This document shows, in pieces, positions 5,289 to 10,672 of a stretch of DNA of 10,672 nucleotides; position 1 is the stretch's first letter; each line of letters begins with the position of its first letter. The notes below the pieces were generated by a model that was not told the origin of the DNA, ran no database searches, and saw only the letters and a program-made list of their open reading frames with translations. Source of the stretch: an uncultured Collinsella sp. (lineage in GTDB: Bacteria; Actinomycetota; Coriobacteriia; Coriobacteriales; Coriobacteriaceae); contig CABUQI010000036.1 of NCBI GenBank assembly GCA_902493545.1, positions 1 through 10,672 on the forward strand. Reading direction: 5' to 3'. The position numbers were made by a program, and so were the translations under genes.

Positions 5289-6638
5289 CTACTTCGGTGC
5301 ATTCCCGCTGCGGTCGCGTTCGCTTTGCTCCACGCGCCACTCTTCCCAGCCGCGCCCGGCAGGCTGCCAGAACGCACCGCGCTCCAGCCCCTCGGGCAAA
5401 TAGCGCTGATCGACCCAGCCTTCGGGATAATCGTGCGGGTATTTATACACACCGTAGTCGTCGCTGCCTGGGCGATGGCGATCGCGCAGATAACTCGGCA
5501 CCTCACGAAGGCCACTAGAATGGATATCGGCCAGTGCCGCATCAATGGACGCCTCACAGGCATTGGACTTAGGCGCCAAACAAACATAGAGCGCAGCCTG
5601 CGCGAGGTTAATACGGCACTCGGGATAGCCAATGACCTCGGCAGACTTAAACGCGGCATGTGCCACCAAAAGCGCCTGCGGGTCGGCGTTGCCAACATCC
5701 TCAGAAGCGTGAATCATAATGCGGCGAGCGATAAACTTAGGATCCTCCCCAGCATCGATCATGCGCGCGAGCCAATAGATCGTGGCATCGGGGTCGCTAC
5801 CGCGCATGGACTTGATGAACGCACTGATGATGTCGTAGTGCATGTCGCCGTTTTTGTCATACGTAAAGCCGCGACGCGGGTTGGCGATCTTTACGTCATC
5901 CACGGTGATGGGATAGCGCTCCCCCGCCGCGGGCGCTGGCGTTCCCTCGGTATCGGGACGCGTGACGGCAATCTCGCTCGCAAGCTCGAGCGTCGTGAGC
6001 GCCGAGCGAGCGTCACCCGCTGCCAGCGTGCAGATGGTCTTGACCGTATCCTCATCGGCCGAGAACTTACCGTTCAAGCCCTGCGGCGCCTCAAGCGCAC
6101 GTTCAATAAGCGTGGCGATATCCTCATCCTTCAGATGCTCAAGCTCCACCACGCGCCCGCGCGACAACAGTGCCGAGTTGACCTCAAAGTACGGGTTCTC
6201 TGTCGTAGCGCCAATCATAATGACGGTACGGTTCTCAACTGCATGCAGCAGGGCATCCTGCTGCGACTTAGAGAAGCGGTGAATCTCATCGATGAATAGA
6301 ATGGTGCGGCGGTCGTACGTATTCAGGCGCGTCTTGGCCTCATCAATCACACGACGCAGGTCCTTCACGGTACCCGTGACGGCGCTGACCTCAACAAACT
6401 CGCTCTTGGTATGGTTGGCGATAATGTGGGCCAGCGTCGTCTTGCCCGTACCGGCAGGCCCGTACAGAATCACGCTCGAAAGCACGTCGTGCTCGATTGC
6501 GGCACGCAGCCATGAACCCTTACCGACGGCCTTTTGCTGGCCCACGTACTCGTCGAGCGAATTGGGTCGCATGCGCACCGCGAGCGGCGCATTTTTAAAG
6601 GAACGCTCGCGCGTCGAGGCAGAAAAAAGGTCGTCCAT
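5289..6638 (-). CDS. rarA: Replication-associated recombination protein A (AAA+ ATPase, MgsA/WRIP1 family)
   Basis: RarA acts at stalled replication forks and is related to clamp-loader ATPases. Numbered from the ATG at 6638 (449 residues), it shows ARMRP-like VRMRPNSLDEYVGQQ at 21-35, Walker A GPAGTGKT at 60-67, Walker B ILFIDEIH at 113-120, sensor 1 GATTEN at 143-148, the arginine-finger region LLSRGRVVEL near 157-166 and sensor 2 GDARSALT at 208-215. The C-terminal part carries the family's DAxIYWLARMxxAGEDPxFIARR (about 284-306) and the terminal tetramerisation region with YKYPHDYPEGW (about 398-408). Length is typical. The start is uncertain: in-frame ATGs at 6644 and 6653 and a TTG at 6656 are alternatives. 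6638 is preferred because a weak GGGA lies five bases upstream and family members begin close to the DLF segment. It lies 60 bases after dgt and may be co-transcribed with it. Confidence 0.96.
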   Translation of the reverse strand: MDDLFSASTRERSFKNAPLAVRMRPNSLDEYVGQQKAVGKGSWLRAAIEHDVLSSVILYGPAGTGKTTLAHIIANHTKSEFVEVSAVTGTVKDLRRVIDEAKTRLNTYDRRTILFIDEIHRFSKSQQDALLHAVENRTVIMIGATTENPYFEVNSALLSRGRVVELEHLKDEDIATLIERALEAPQGLNGKFSADEDTVKTICTLAAGDARSALTTLELASEIAVTRPDTEGTPAPAAGERYPITVDDVKIANPRRGFTYDKNGDMHYDIISAFIKSMRGSDPDATIYWLARMIDAGEDPKFIARRIMIHASEDVGNADPQALLVAHAAFKSAEVIGYPECRINLAQAALYVCLAPKSNACEASIDAALADIHSSGLREVPSYLRDRHRPGSDDYGVYKYPHDYPEGWVDQRYLPEGLERGAFWQPAGRGWEEWRVEQSERDRSGNAPK

Positions 6639-6680
6639 AGCCATCCCGTGCATCAATCAAAAACGTTTTCCACTAACAGT

Positions 6681-6686
6681 ATACCG
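6681..6686 (-). promoter_or_regulatory. Possible -10 element upstream of rarA
   Basis: The minus strand reads TATACT (five of six to TATAAT) about 43 bases before the preferred rarA start, in the AT-rich 60-base gap after dgt. No convincing -35 hexamer is found 16-18 bases upstream, so an independent rarA promoter is only a possibility. Confidence 0.25.
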
Positions 6687-6688
6687 AA

Positions 6689-6712
6689 TTAATACGAACT
6701 ACCGTTCGTTAA
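6689..6712. repeat. Inverted repeat across the dgt stop codon
   Basis: TTAATACGAAC and GTTCGTTAA flank a four-base centre; nine bases pair and two are bulged. The dgt stop codon lies at the centre. On the minus strand there is no T-run after it, so it is not a classical terminator. It might stabilise the dgt mRNA end, or act as an operator for rarA; neither is shown. Confidence 0.5.
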
Positions 6713-7946
6713 TATAGGTACGGTGCGGAAACTCCAGGCCAGGGAATAACTTGCTCGTCAGCTCGCAGAAATAGCCGTCCGTCATGCTCGCGATATAATC
6801 CACCACGGCTTGATCCTTGTCGTCCTGCCAGGCATAGGTGCGATCGTAGTAGGAAAGCTGCTGCTCAATGCGCGAAATATGGTGCTTAAAGATGTAAGAG
6901 GACTCGTCGCCACTGTTTAGATCCCGCAGGCAACGGTCGTAGAGCTTTACGAACGCCTCGCGCAGCTCCGCCTCGGAATCGCCTTCGATACCGCCCTTGC
7001 TATAGATCTTCTCGTAGTTCTCGCGCTTGGCTCGGCGAATTTCCTCAAACAGGTCCTCGCTCATCTCGATGCGCGGCTTACCATAGCTGTGCTCAACGAT
7101 ATCGATGGAGGCATGCGTGAGGATCCAACTGTTGTAGGCACCGCCCCGGCCATCATCAAAAACGTCGGGCGAAAGCAGGCCCGCCGCGATCGCATCCTGA
7201 CGGTCACGACCAACGTAGGCAAGAATATCCGAGATGCGAACGACGCAGCCCTCGAGCGTCATGGGACGCAGATGCTCAATTGCGCTATAGCCCGTGGCAA
7301 TGCAATCCTCAACCGTCTGGTCAAACTGGTCAAAAGAGCCCATGTCCGAGAGCTCAAACACACGCTGCTCGTACTCGCCGTTATGGCATAGCACGCCGTC
7401 GAGCGTCTGGAGCGACACGTTGCGGCCATACAACGCGTCGAGCACGCGGACCGACTGCACGTTATGGAAAAAATAACGCCCCGTACGCTCATGATAGATA
7501 TCGTTGAGGAAGCGCTCGCCGGCATGGCCGAAAGGCGTGTGTCCCAAGTCGTGACCCAGGCCAATCGCCTCGATCAGATCGCAATTGAGCCCCAGGGCGC
7601 GACCGATATCGCGCGCAATGCGGGAGACGAGCTGCACGTGCAAACCGCGGCGTGACAGATCGTCATTGCTACGGAAGCTAAAGACCTGCGTTTTGCCTGC
7701 ATAACGGGTGTACGCCGGAAGATGAAGTATCTTTTCGGTATCGCGCATAAACGCCGGACGCATAAGCGTGCCTTTGTCGGCGGCGCGATCAATACGACGA
7801 ATGACCTGATCGTCGTTGCAACGATACGGGTTGACATAGCCCGAAGCACGATCGGCGGCAATACGCTCGACAAGTTCGGGCGACAACGCCGAGGGAATAC
7901 GGTCCATGCGCGCCTTAATGACGGCCGTTTCTTGATTAGATGCCAT
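6699..7946 (-). CDS. dgt: Deoxyguanosinetriphosphate triphosphohydrolase-like protein (HD domain dNTPase)
   Basis: Hydrolyses dNTPs to deoxynucleoside and triphosphate; a cytoplasmic metal-dependent HD-domain enzyme that shapes nucleotide pools. In 415 residues the metal-site residues are visible: His103 (GLHVQLVSRIARDIG), the HD pair at 132-133 in GLGHDLGHTPFGHAGE (129-144), a conserved His188 (VLCHNGE) and Asp240 (VRISDILAYVGRD). The usual RxTH before the first His reads RRGLH here, as a variant. E. coli Dgt is about 505 residues; this shorter form is common in Gram-positive bacteria. The ATG at 7946 is chosen because AAGGAG (7953-7958) lies six bases upstream; a TTG nine codons earlier has no such support. 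It follows the prepilin peptidase gene by 31 bases with no terminator, and precedes rarA. Pairing with rarA fits genome maintenance, but the true substrate preference is unknown. Confidence 0.94.
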   Translation of the reverse strand: MASNQETAVIKARMDRIPSALSPELVERIAADRASGYVNPYRCNDDQVIRRIDRAADKGTLMRPAFMRDTEKILHLPAYTRYAGKTQVFSFRSNDDLSRRGLHVQLVSRIARDIGRALGLNCDLIEAIGLGHDLGHTPFGHAGERFLNDIYHERTGRYFFHNVQSVRVLDALYGRNVSLQTLDGVLCHNGEYEQRVFELSDMGSFDQFDQTVEDCIATGYSAIEHLRPMTLEGCVVRISDILAYVGRDRQDAIAAGLLSPDVFDDGRGGAYNSWILTHASIDIVEHSYGKPRIEMSEDLFEEIRRAKRENYEKIYSKGGIEGDSEAELREAFVKLYDRCLRDLNSGDESSYIFKHHISRIEQQLSYYDRTYAWQDDKDQAVVDYIASMTDGYFCELTSKLFPGLEFPHRTYINER

Positions 7947-7952
7947 GGCATG

Positions 7953-7958
7953 CTCCTT
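7953..7958 (-). promoter_or_regulatory. Ribosome binding site deciding the dgt start
   Basis: AAGGAG on the minus strand, six bases before the ATG at 7944-7946. It rules in this ATG rather than the upstream in-frame TTG at 7973. Confidence 0.8.
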
Positions 7959-7977
7959 AAGAAGGATGCGCAATCGG

Positions 7978-8400
7978 TTAAAATGTGCAACCCACGACCT
8001 CGATTATGGCAAAAATCGGCACTAAAAACGGGAGCAATGGCAGGGAGCGCGATTTTGTGAAGAGACAGGAGAGGGCCAGGGCCAGGAGTGCGACGGCAAA
8101 TGCCACGATGCCACCCATAGGGTCGAGCGTGCAAAGCGCGAAGAGCGCCTTGGCATCCCCCATGCCGATGCCCGGGGCGTGGCGAAGGCGTCGCCAGAGC
8201 GACTCAGTGAGCACAAGGGCAAGGTAGACGATGACCGCAAGACCGGCGTGGTCAAGCGCTGTGTTCAAACCGAGGTCGAGCCAAACGCCCGCCAACGCCG
8301 TCACGGCACATGCGCCGGCAAGCCCATTGGGAAACCGTCGCTCTCGGGCATCAATAGCCACGCCGGCAAAGATGCAAATCCAAAACGGGATATAGACCAT
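7978..8400 (-). CDS. Prepilin peptidase, A24 family, minimal (catalytic domain only)
   Basis: A 140-residue polytopic membrane aspartic protease that removes the leader of type IV pilin-like or pseudopilin proteins. Hydrophobic segments run at about 1-17, 27-45, 50-66, 95-113 and 119-138. The two catalytic aspartates are in IDARERRFPN (Asp17) and the signature GMGDAK (79-84, Asp82). There is no N-terminal cysteine-bearing methylation domain as in PilD, so it resembles the CpaA/TadV-type short enzymes. The ATG at 8400 is chosen because GAGGAGGAG (8405-8413) lies four bases upstream; the in-frame extension to 8445 runs into a terminator hairpin. No pilin, secretion ATPase or Tad gene is in the window, so its substrate must be encoded elsewhere. 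It is followed by dgt after 31 bases. No promoter is evident between it and the preceding terminator. Confidence 0.87.
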   Translation of the reverse strand: MVYIPFWICIFAGVAIDARERRFPNGLAGACAVTALAGVWLDLGLNTALDHAGLAVIVYLALVLTESLWRRLRHAPGIGMGDAKALFALCTLDPMGGIVAFAVALLALALSCLFTKSRSLPLLPFLVPIFAIIEVVGCTF

Positions 8401-8404
8401 CGGA

Positions 8405-8413
8405 CTCCTCCTC
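8405..8413 (-). promoter_or_regulatory. Ribosome binding site deciding the prepilin peptidase start
   Basis: GAGGAGGAG on the minus strand, four bases before the ATG at 8398-8400. It is a strong Shine-Dalgarno that fixes the start. Confidence 0.75.
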
Positions 8414-8421
8414 GAGCTGCA

Positions 8422-8472
8422 TCGCAAAAGCAAAAACCACCACAAAGGTGCCTGTCCCCTTTGCGGTGGTTT
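8422..8472 (-). terminator. Intrinsic terminator after the glycosyltransferase gene
   Basis: On the minus strand a 15-bp stem, AAACCACCGCAAAGG / CCTTTGTGGTGGTTT (arms 8458-8472 and 8434-8448), has one G-U pair and a nine-base loop, GGACAGGCA. It is followed by TTGC and TTTTGC runs. It begins 9 bases after the stop codon of the glycosyltransferase gene and separates it from the prepilin peptidase gene. The GGGGACAGGCACC core in stem and loop looks like a repeat-type sequence and is discussed as a finding. Confidence 0.88.
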
Positions 8473-8481
8473 TGGTGGTGG

Positions 8482-9777
8482 TTATTTGGCGCCTTGCATG
8501 ACCTCGTCAAGGGTAACGTTGACGGCGTGCTGCGTCGGCACCCAGTCGACCTTCAGGAACAGCGCGGCCACCGTGATGGGGATATAGCTGAACATAAAGA
8601 TCGGGAAGGTAAACAGGTTAGTCACCAGACGCCACTTTTGCGCGCAGTGAATGTGCTTGTACTCAAAGATAGTCGTGAGCAGCGCCAGGATAAAGAAGGT
8701 CTGATACATCATGGCGAAGGTCATAATGAGCGAAGCGGCGCACGCCTGCATCTCGACTTCGGTAGCCAAGAAACCATGCGAAAGGCCACCCACGATCAGG
8801 AACGTCGCATTGGCGAGCATCGAGATCAGCGATAGCAGCATACCCGGGGCGATCGTCATGAACATGTCGTAGGCGGCAAAGCGATGATAGCGGAACGTCG
8901 ACTTGACCAGATGCTTACCGTAGGTAAAGAACACCTGGTAAAAGCCCTTGGTCCAGCGCATACGCTGCTTCCAGGATGCCTTGAACGTCACGGGTTGCTC
9001 GTCAAAGAACTCCGCCGGCGCATAGCCAATGCGAATACCGTGAATAGCGCAGAACGTAGTGAACTGAATGTCCTCGGTCAGCGTGTGGAACTGCCAACCG
9101 TGCATGCCCTCGATAACGCTGGCGGAGATAAGGTAACCCGAACCCGAAACAGCGCAAGAAGTCTTGCAGATATTACGCGCGTTGTTGAGGAAGCGCGCCT
9201 CGCGTAGATACCACGTGGCATTAGCAGCCGAGATCCACGAGCTGCCGAAGTTCTTGGAATTGCGATAGCTCGTGACCACATGGAAGCCCTGGTCAAAGGC
9301 ATCATTCATCTTGGAAACGTAATCGCGGGAGATAACGTTATCGGCATCGAAGATAAAGTAGCCCTCAAACGTGTCAGGATACTCGTTGAGAATGCGGTCG
9401 AAGCCAAAGTCCATGACCCAGCTCTTGCCCTTGCGGGCCAGGTCATTGCGCTCGTAAACAATGGCACCGGCCTCGCGCGCGAGCTGCGCCGTGTTGTCGG
9501 TGCAGGCATCGGCGACCACGAAAACCTCGATGAGCTCGGACGGATAATCCTGGTCCTTGATGGAGCGAACGAGGTTGGCGATCACGGCCTCCTCATTATG
9601 CGCCGCGATAAAAAAGGCATAGCGATGGAGATTTTTGGCCCTGGGAGGCGCAACCTCGCCACGAAGAGCGCCGATGACAAAGAAGACCACCTGGTACAGA
9701 AAGCAGACCGTGAGCAGCGTGACGACAATCTGGTTGAAGATCACGATGGGTGTGTTGGTTTGTAAAAAGGCGAGCAT
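8482..9777 (-). CDS. Membrane-anchored processive glycosyltransferase, family GT2
   Basis: A 431-residue inner-membrane enzyme of the cellulose/hyaluronan/poly-GlcNAc synthase type, which adds sugars from a nucleotide donor to a growing chain. One N-terminal helix (about 11-38) is followed by the GT-A domain: FFIAAHNEE at 55-63, VVADACTDNT at 87-96 (Asp90), FIFDADN at 141-147 (the DxD motif), TEDIQF at 234-239 (catalytic Asp236) and QRMRW at 271-275 (QxxRW). Three or more helices follow at about 303-335, 345-371 and 385-409. All four GT2 signature motifs are intact. The ATG at 9777 is chosen because GGGAG (9783-9787) lies five bases upstream; a TTG five codons earlier is less likely. It appears to be a single-gene unit with its own candidate promoter and a strong terminator. 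The product polymer or glycolipid cannot be predicted. Confidence 0.9.
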   Translation of the reverse strand: MLAFLQTNTPIVIFNQIVVTLLTVCFLYQVVFFVIGALRGEVAPPRAKNLHRYAFFIAAHNEEAVIANLVRSIKDQDYPSELIEVFVVADACTDNTAQLAREAGAIVYERNDLARKGKSWVMDFGFDRILNEYPDTFEGYFIFDADNVISRDYVSKMNDAFDQGFHVVTSYRNSKNFGSSWISAANATWYLREARFLNNARNICKTSCAVSGSGYLISASVIEGMHGWQFHTLTEDIQFTTFCAIHGIRIGYAPAEFFDEQPVTFKASWKQRMRWTKGFYQVFFTYGKHLVKSTFRYHRFAAYDMFMTIAPGMLLSLISMLANATFLIVGGLSHGFLATEVEMQACAASLIMTFAMMYQTFFILALLTTIFEYKHIHCAQKWRLVTNLFTFPIFMFSYIPITVAALFLKVDWVPTQHAVNVTLDEVMQGAK

Positions 9778-9782
9778 GCAGG

Positions 9783-9787
9783 CTCCC
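9783..9787 (-). promoter_or_regulatory. Ribosome binding site deciding the glycosyltransferase start
   Basis: GGGAG on the minus strand, five bases before the ATG at 9775-9777. Confidence 0.65.
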
Positions 9788-9811
9788 AGCAACGCGTAAC
9801 GTAAACAATCG

Positions 9812-9841
9812 TATATCTTACCGCAGGCTTACCGAGTTCAA
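9812..9841 (-). promoter_or_regulatory. Candidate promoter of the glycosyltransferase gene
   Basis: On the minus strand TTGAAC (9836-9841) is followed after 18 bases by GATATA (9812-9817), or after 15 bases by TAAGAT (9815-9820). Both -10 options are imperfect. The position, 35-60 bases before the start codon in the 82-base gap after the pseudouridine synthase gene, is appropriate. No intrinsic terminator for the preceding gene is seen in this gap, so read-through is also possible. Confidence 0.4.
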
Positions 9842-9859
9842 GAAACCACCTAATACTGG

Positions 9860-10672
9860 CTAGGCTTCGAGAAGACCGAGCTGCGGAACGATTTCATCTC
9901 CAACGGCCGTGCGACCGAGCGAGCGCGGAGCCAGATCGTCGAGAACCGCAGCGAGATCCCACGGCAACTCGTCGCGGCACTCAATGCGCTCCCCCGTCAC
10001 GGGATGGTCGAACGCCACGCGCCAGGAATGAAGGAACTGCCTGGTCAGGCCCTGGTCGGCGCGCGCATCGCACTTGCCGTAGAGTGGATCGCCCACGCAG
10101 GCGTGGTTGATATGACGCATATGCACGCGAATCTGGTGCGTGCGACCGGTAAACAGATGGCACTCAACGAGCGTATAACCATCGTCAAAGCGCGTGGAAT
10201 CAAAGCGCTCGAGGACTTTAAAAGTCGTAATGGCCTGACGGGCAAAGGGGTCGTCCGAAACCGCCATCTTGACGCGGTCGCGCGTAGAACGGGCGATACC
10301 GGTATTGATGGTGCCCTCGTCCATGGCGATGTGCCCGTGGACAAGCGTGATATAGCGGCGGTCGAGCGTACGCGTGCGAATGAGATTTTGAAGCGCGCGC
10401 TGGGTGTCGTCGTCTTTTGCCGCGAGCATAAGGCCCGAGGTATCGCGATCCAGTCGATGCACGATGCCGGGGCGGTCCTCACCCTGCACGGTACCAAGAT
10501 GATCGATACCGCAGTGGTAGACCAAGGCGTTCGCAAGCGTGCCGCTCTCGTGGCCGTGGGCGGGATGGCACACCAGCCCGCGCTGCTTGGAGAGCACAAT
10601 GAGATAGTCGTCCTCATAGCGAATGTCGAGCGGGATGGCCTCGGGAATCACATCGGTGGGATCGTGCGGCTC
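9860..10672 (-). CDS. rluD: RluA/RluD-family 23S rRNA pseudouridine synthase, 5' end cut by the window edge
   Basis: Converts specific uridines in large-subunit rRNA to pseudouridine in the cytoplasm. The frame stays open to the right edge (270 residues visible). A GTG at 10651 is unlikely to be the start, because the readable sequence already begins in the linker that normally follows the N-terminal S4 RNA-binding domain, which should lie off-window. Visible motifs, in order: IRYEDDYLIVLSKQRGLVCH, then GIVHRLDRDTSGLMLAAK, whose Asp after HRL is the family's catalytic residue; RRYITLVHG; and LFTGRTHQIRVHMRHI followed by GDPLYG. Usual family wording is NKPaGlvvHP; here it reads SKQRGLVCHP. The family is secure; RluD rather than another RluA-type member is the likely but not proven assignment. 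In many bacteria lspA lies upstream, which cannot be seen here. Confidence 0.93.
   Translation of the reverse strand, partial: EPHDPTDVIPEAIPLDIRYEDDYLIVLSKQRGLVCHPAHGHESGTLANALVYHCGIDHLGTVQGEDRPGIVHRLDRDTSGLMLAAKDDDTQRALQNLIRTRTLDRRYITLVHGHIAMDEGTINTGIARSTRDRVKMAVSDDPFARQAITTFKVLERFDSTRFDDGYTLVECHLFTGRTHQIRVHMRHINHACVGDPLYGKCDARADQGLTRQFLHSWRVAFDHPVTGERIECRDELPWDLAAVLDDLAPRSLGRTAVGDEIVPQLGLLEA

Noticed and set aside
5289..5291. Intrinsic terminator directly after rarA
   Set aside because: The only hairpin in the 100-base gap (5229-5246) has no T-run on the minus strand, so termination of rarA transcription there is not supported.
5178..6299. A 373-codon plus-strand frame opposite rarA
   Set aside because: Antisense shadow of rarA; arginine-rich low-complexity composition, no ribosome site, and no recognisable motif.
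8179..8835. A 218-codon plus-strand frame crossing the terminator and two minus-strand genes
   Set aside because: It runs through the 8434-8472 hairpin and antisense to two well-supported genes, with charged low-information sequence.
1..10672. CRISPR array, tRNA/rRNA gene, insertion sequence, toxin-antitoxin or phage defence genes
   Set aside because: I looked for spaced direct repeats, cloverleaf arms with a CCA-type end, transposase motifs and small paired genes on both strands and found none; the window is fully accounted for by housekeeping, surface and regulatory genes.

Overview
The window is about 10.7 kb of GC-rich bacterial chromosome in which every supported gene lies on the minus strand. 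The gene content, the base composition and the style of the proteins suggest an actinobacterium of the class Coriobacteriia, probably close to Collinsella. That placement is my inference from sequence character, not from any search. Nothing indicates a plasmid, phage or genomic island: there is no transposase, integrase, CRISPR array, tRNA or rRNA.

Layout in the direction of transcription (right to left). (1) 10672-9860: the catalytic part of an RluA/RluD-family pseudouridine synthase, cut by the window edge. (2) 9777-8482: a membrane-anchored processive family-2 glycosyltransferase with its own candidate promoter, closed by a strong intrinsic terminator at 8422-8472. (3) 8400-7978: a minimal prepilin peptidase (A24 aspartic protease domain only). 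(4) 7946-6699: dgt-type dNTP triphosphohydrolase. (5) 6638-5289: rarA, the replication-fork AAA+ ATPase. (6) 5188-2032: a tightly overlapping four-gene unit made of a one-helix coiled-coil membrane protein resembling DUF948, a small divergent RsbW-like anti-sigma protein, a SigB/SigF/SigG-family sigma factor and an AI-2E-superfamily permease. It ends at an intrinsic terminator at 1951-1980. (7) 1879-1: alaS, alanyl-tRNA synthetase, missing its C-terminal end beyond the window.

The most interesting part is unit (6). Its genes overlap by 8, -1 (one-base gap) and 4 nt, so they are almost certainly co-transcribed and translationally coupled. A match to the actinobacterial SigB/SigF-type promoter pattern (GNNT-N15-GGGTAC) lies 42 nt upstream of the first gene, which suggests the sigma factor drives its own operon. 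The putative anti-sigma protein lacks the N-box asparagine and the glycine-rich ATP-lid motifs of RsbW kinases, and no anti-anti-sigma (STAS) gene or phosphatase is adjacent. The usual phosphorylation-based partner switch may therefore not apply. The two membrane proteins in the operon could provide the sensing or output function; this is a hypothesis only.

The rest is ordinary housekeeping: translation (alaS, pseudouridine synthase), nucleotide pool and replication-fork maintenance (dgt, rarA), and cell surface (prepilin peptidase, glycosyltransferase). Stretches without genes are all under 160 nt and are described individually.
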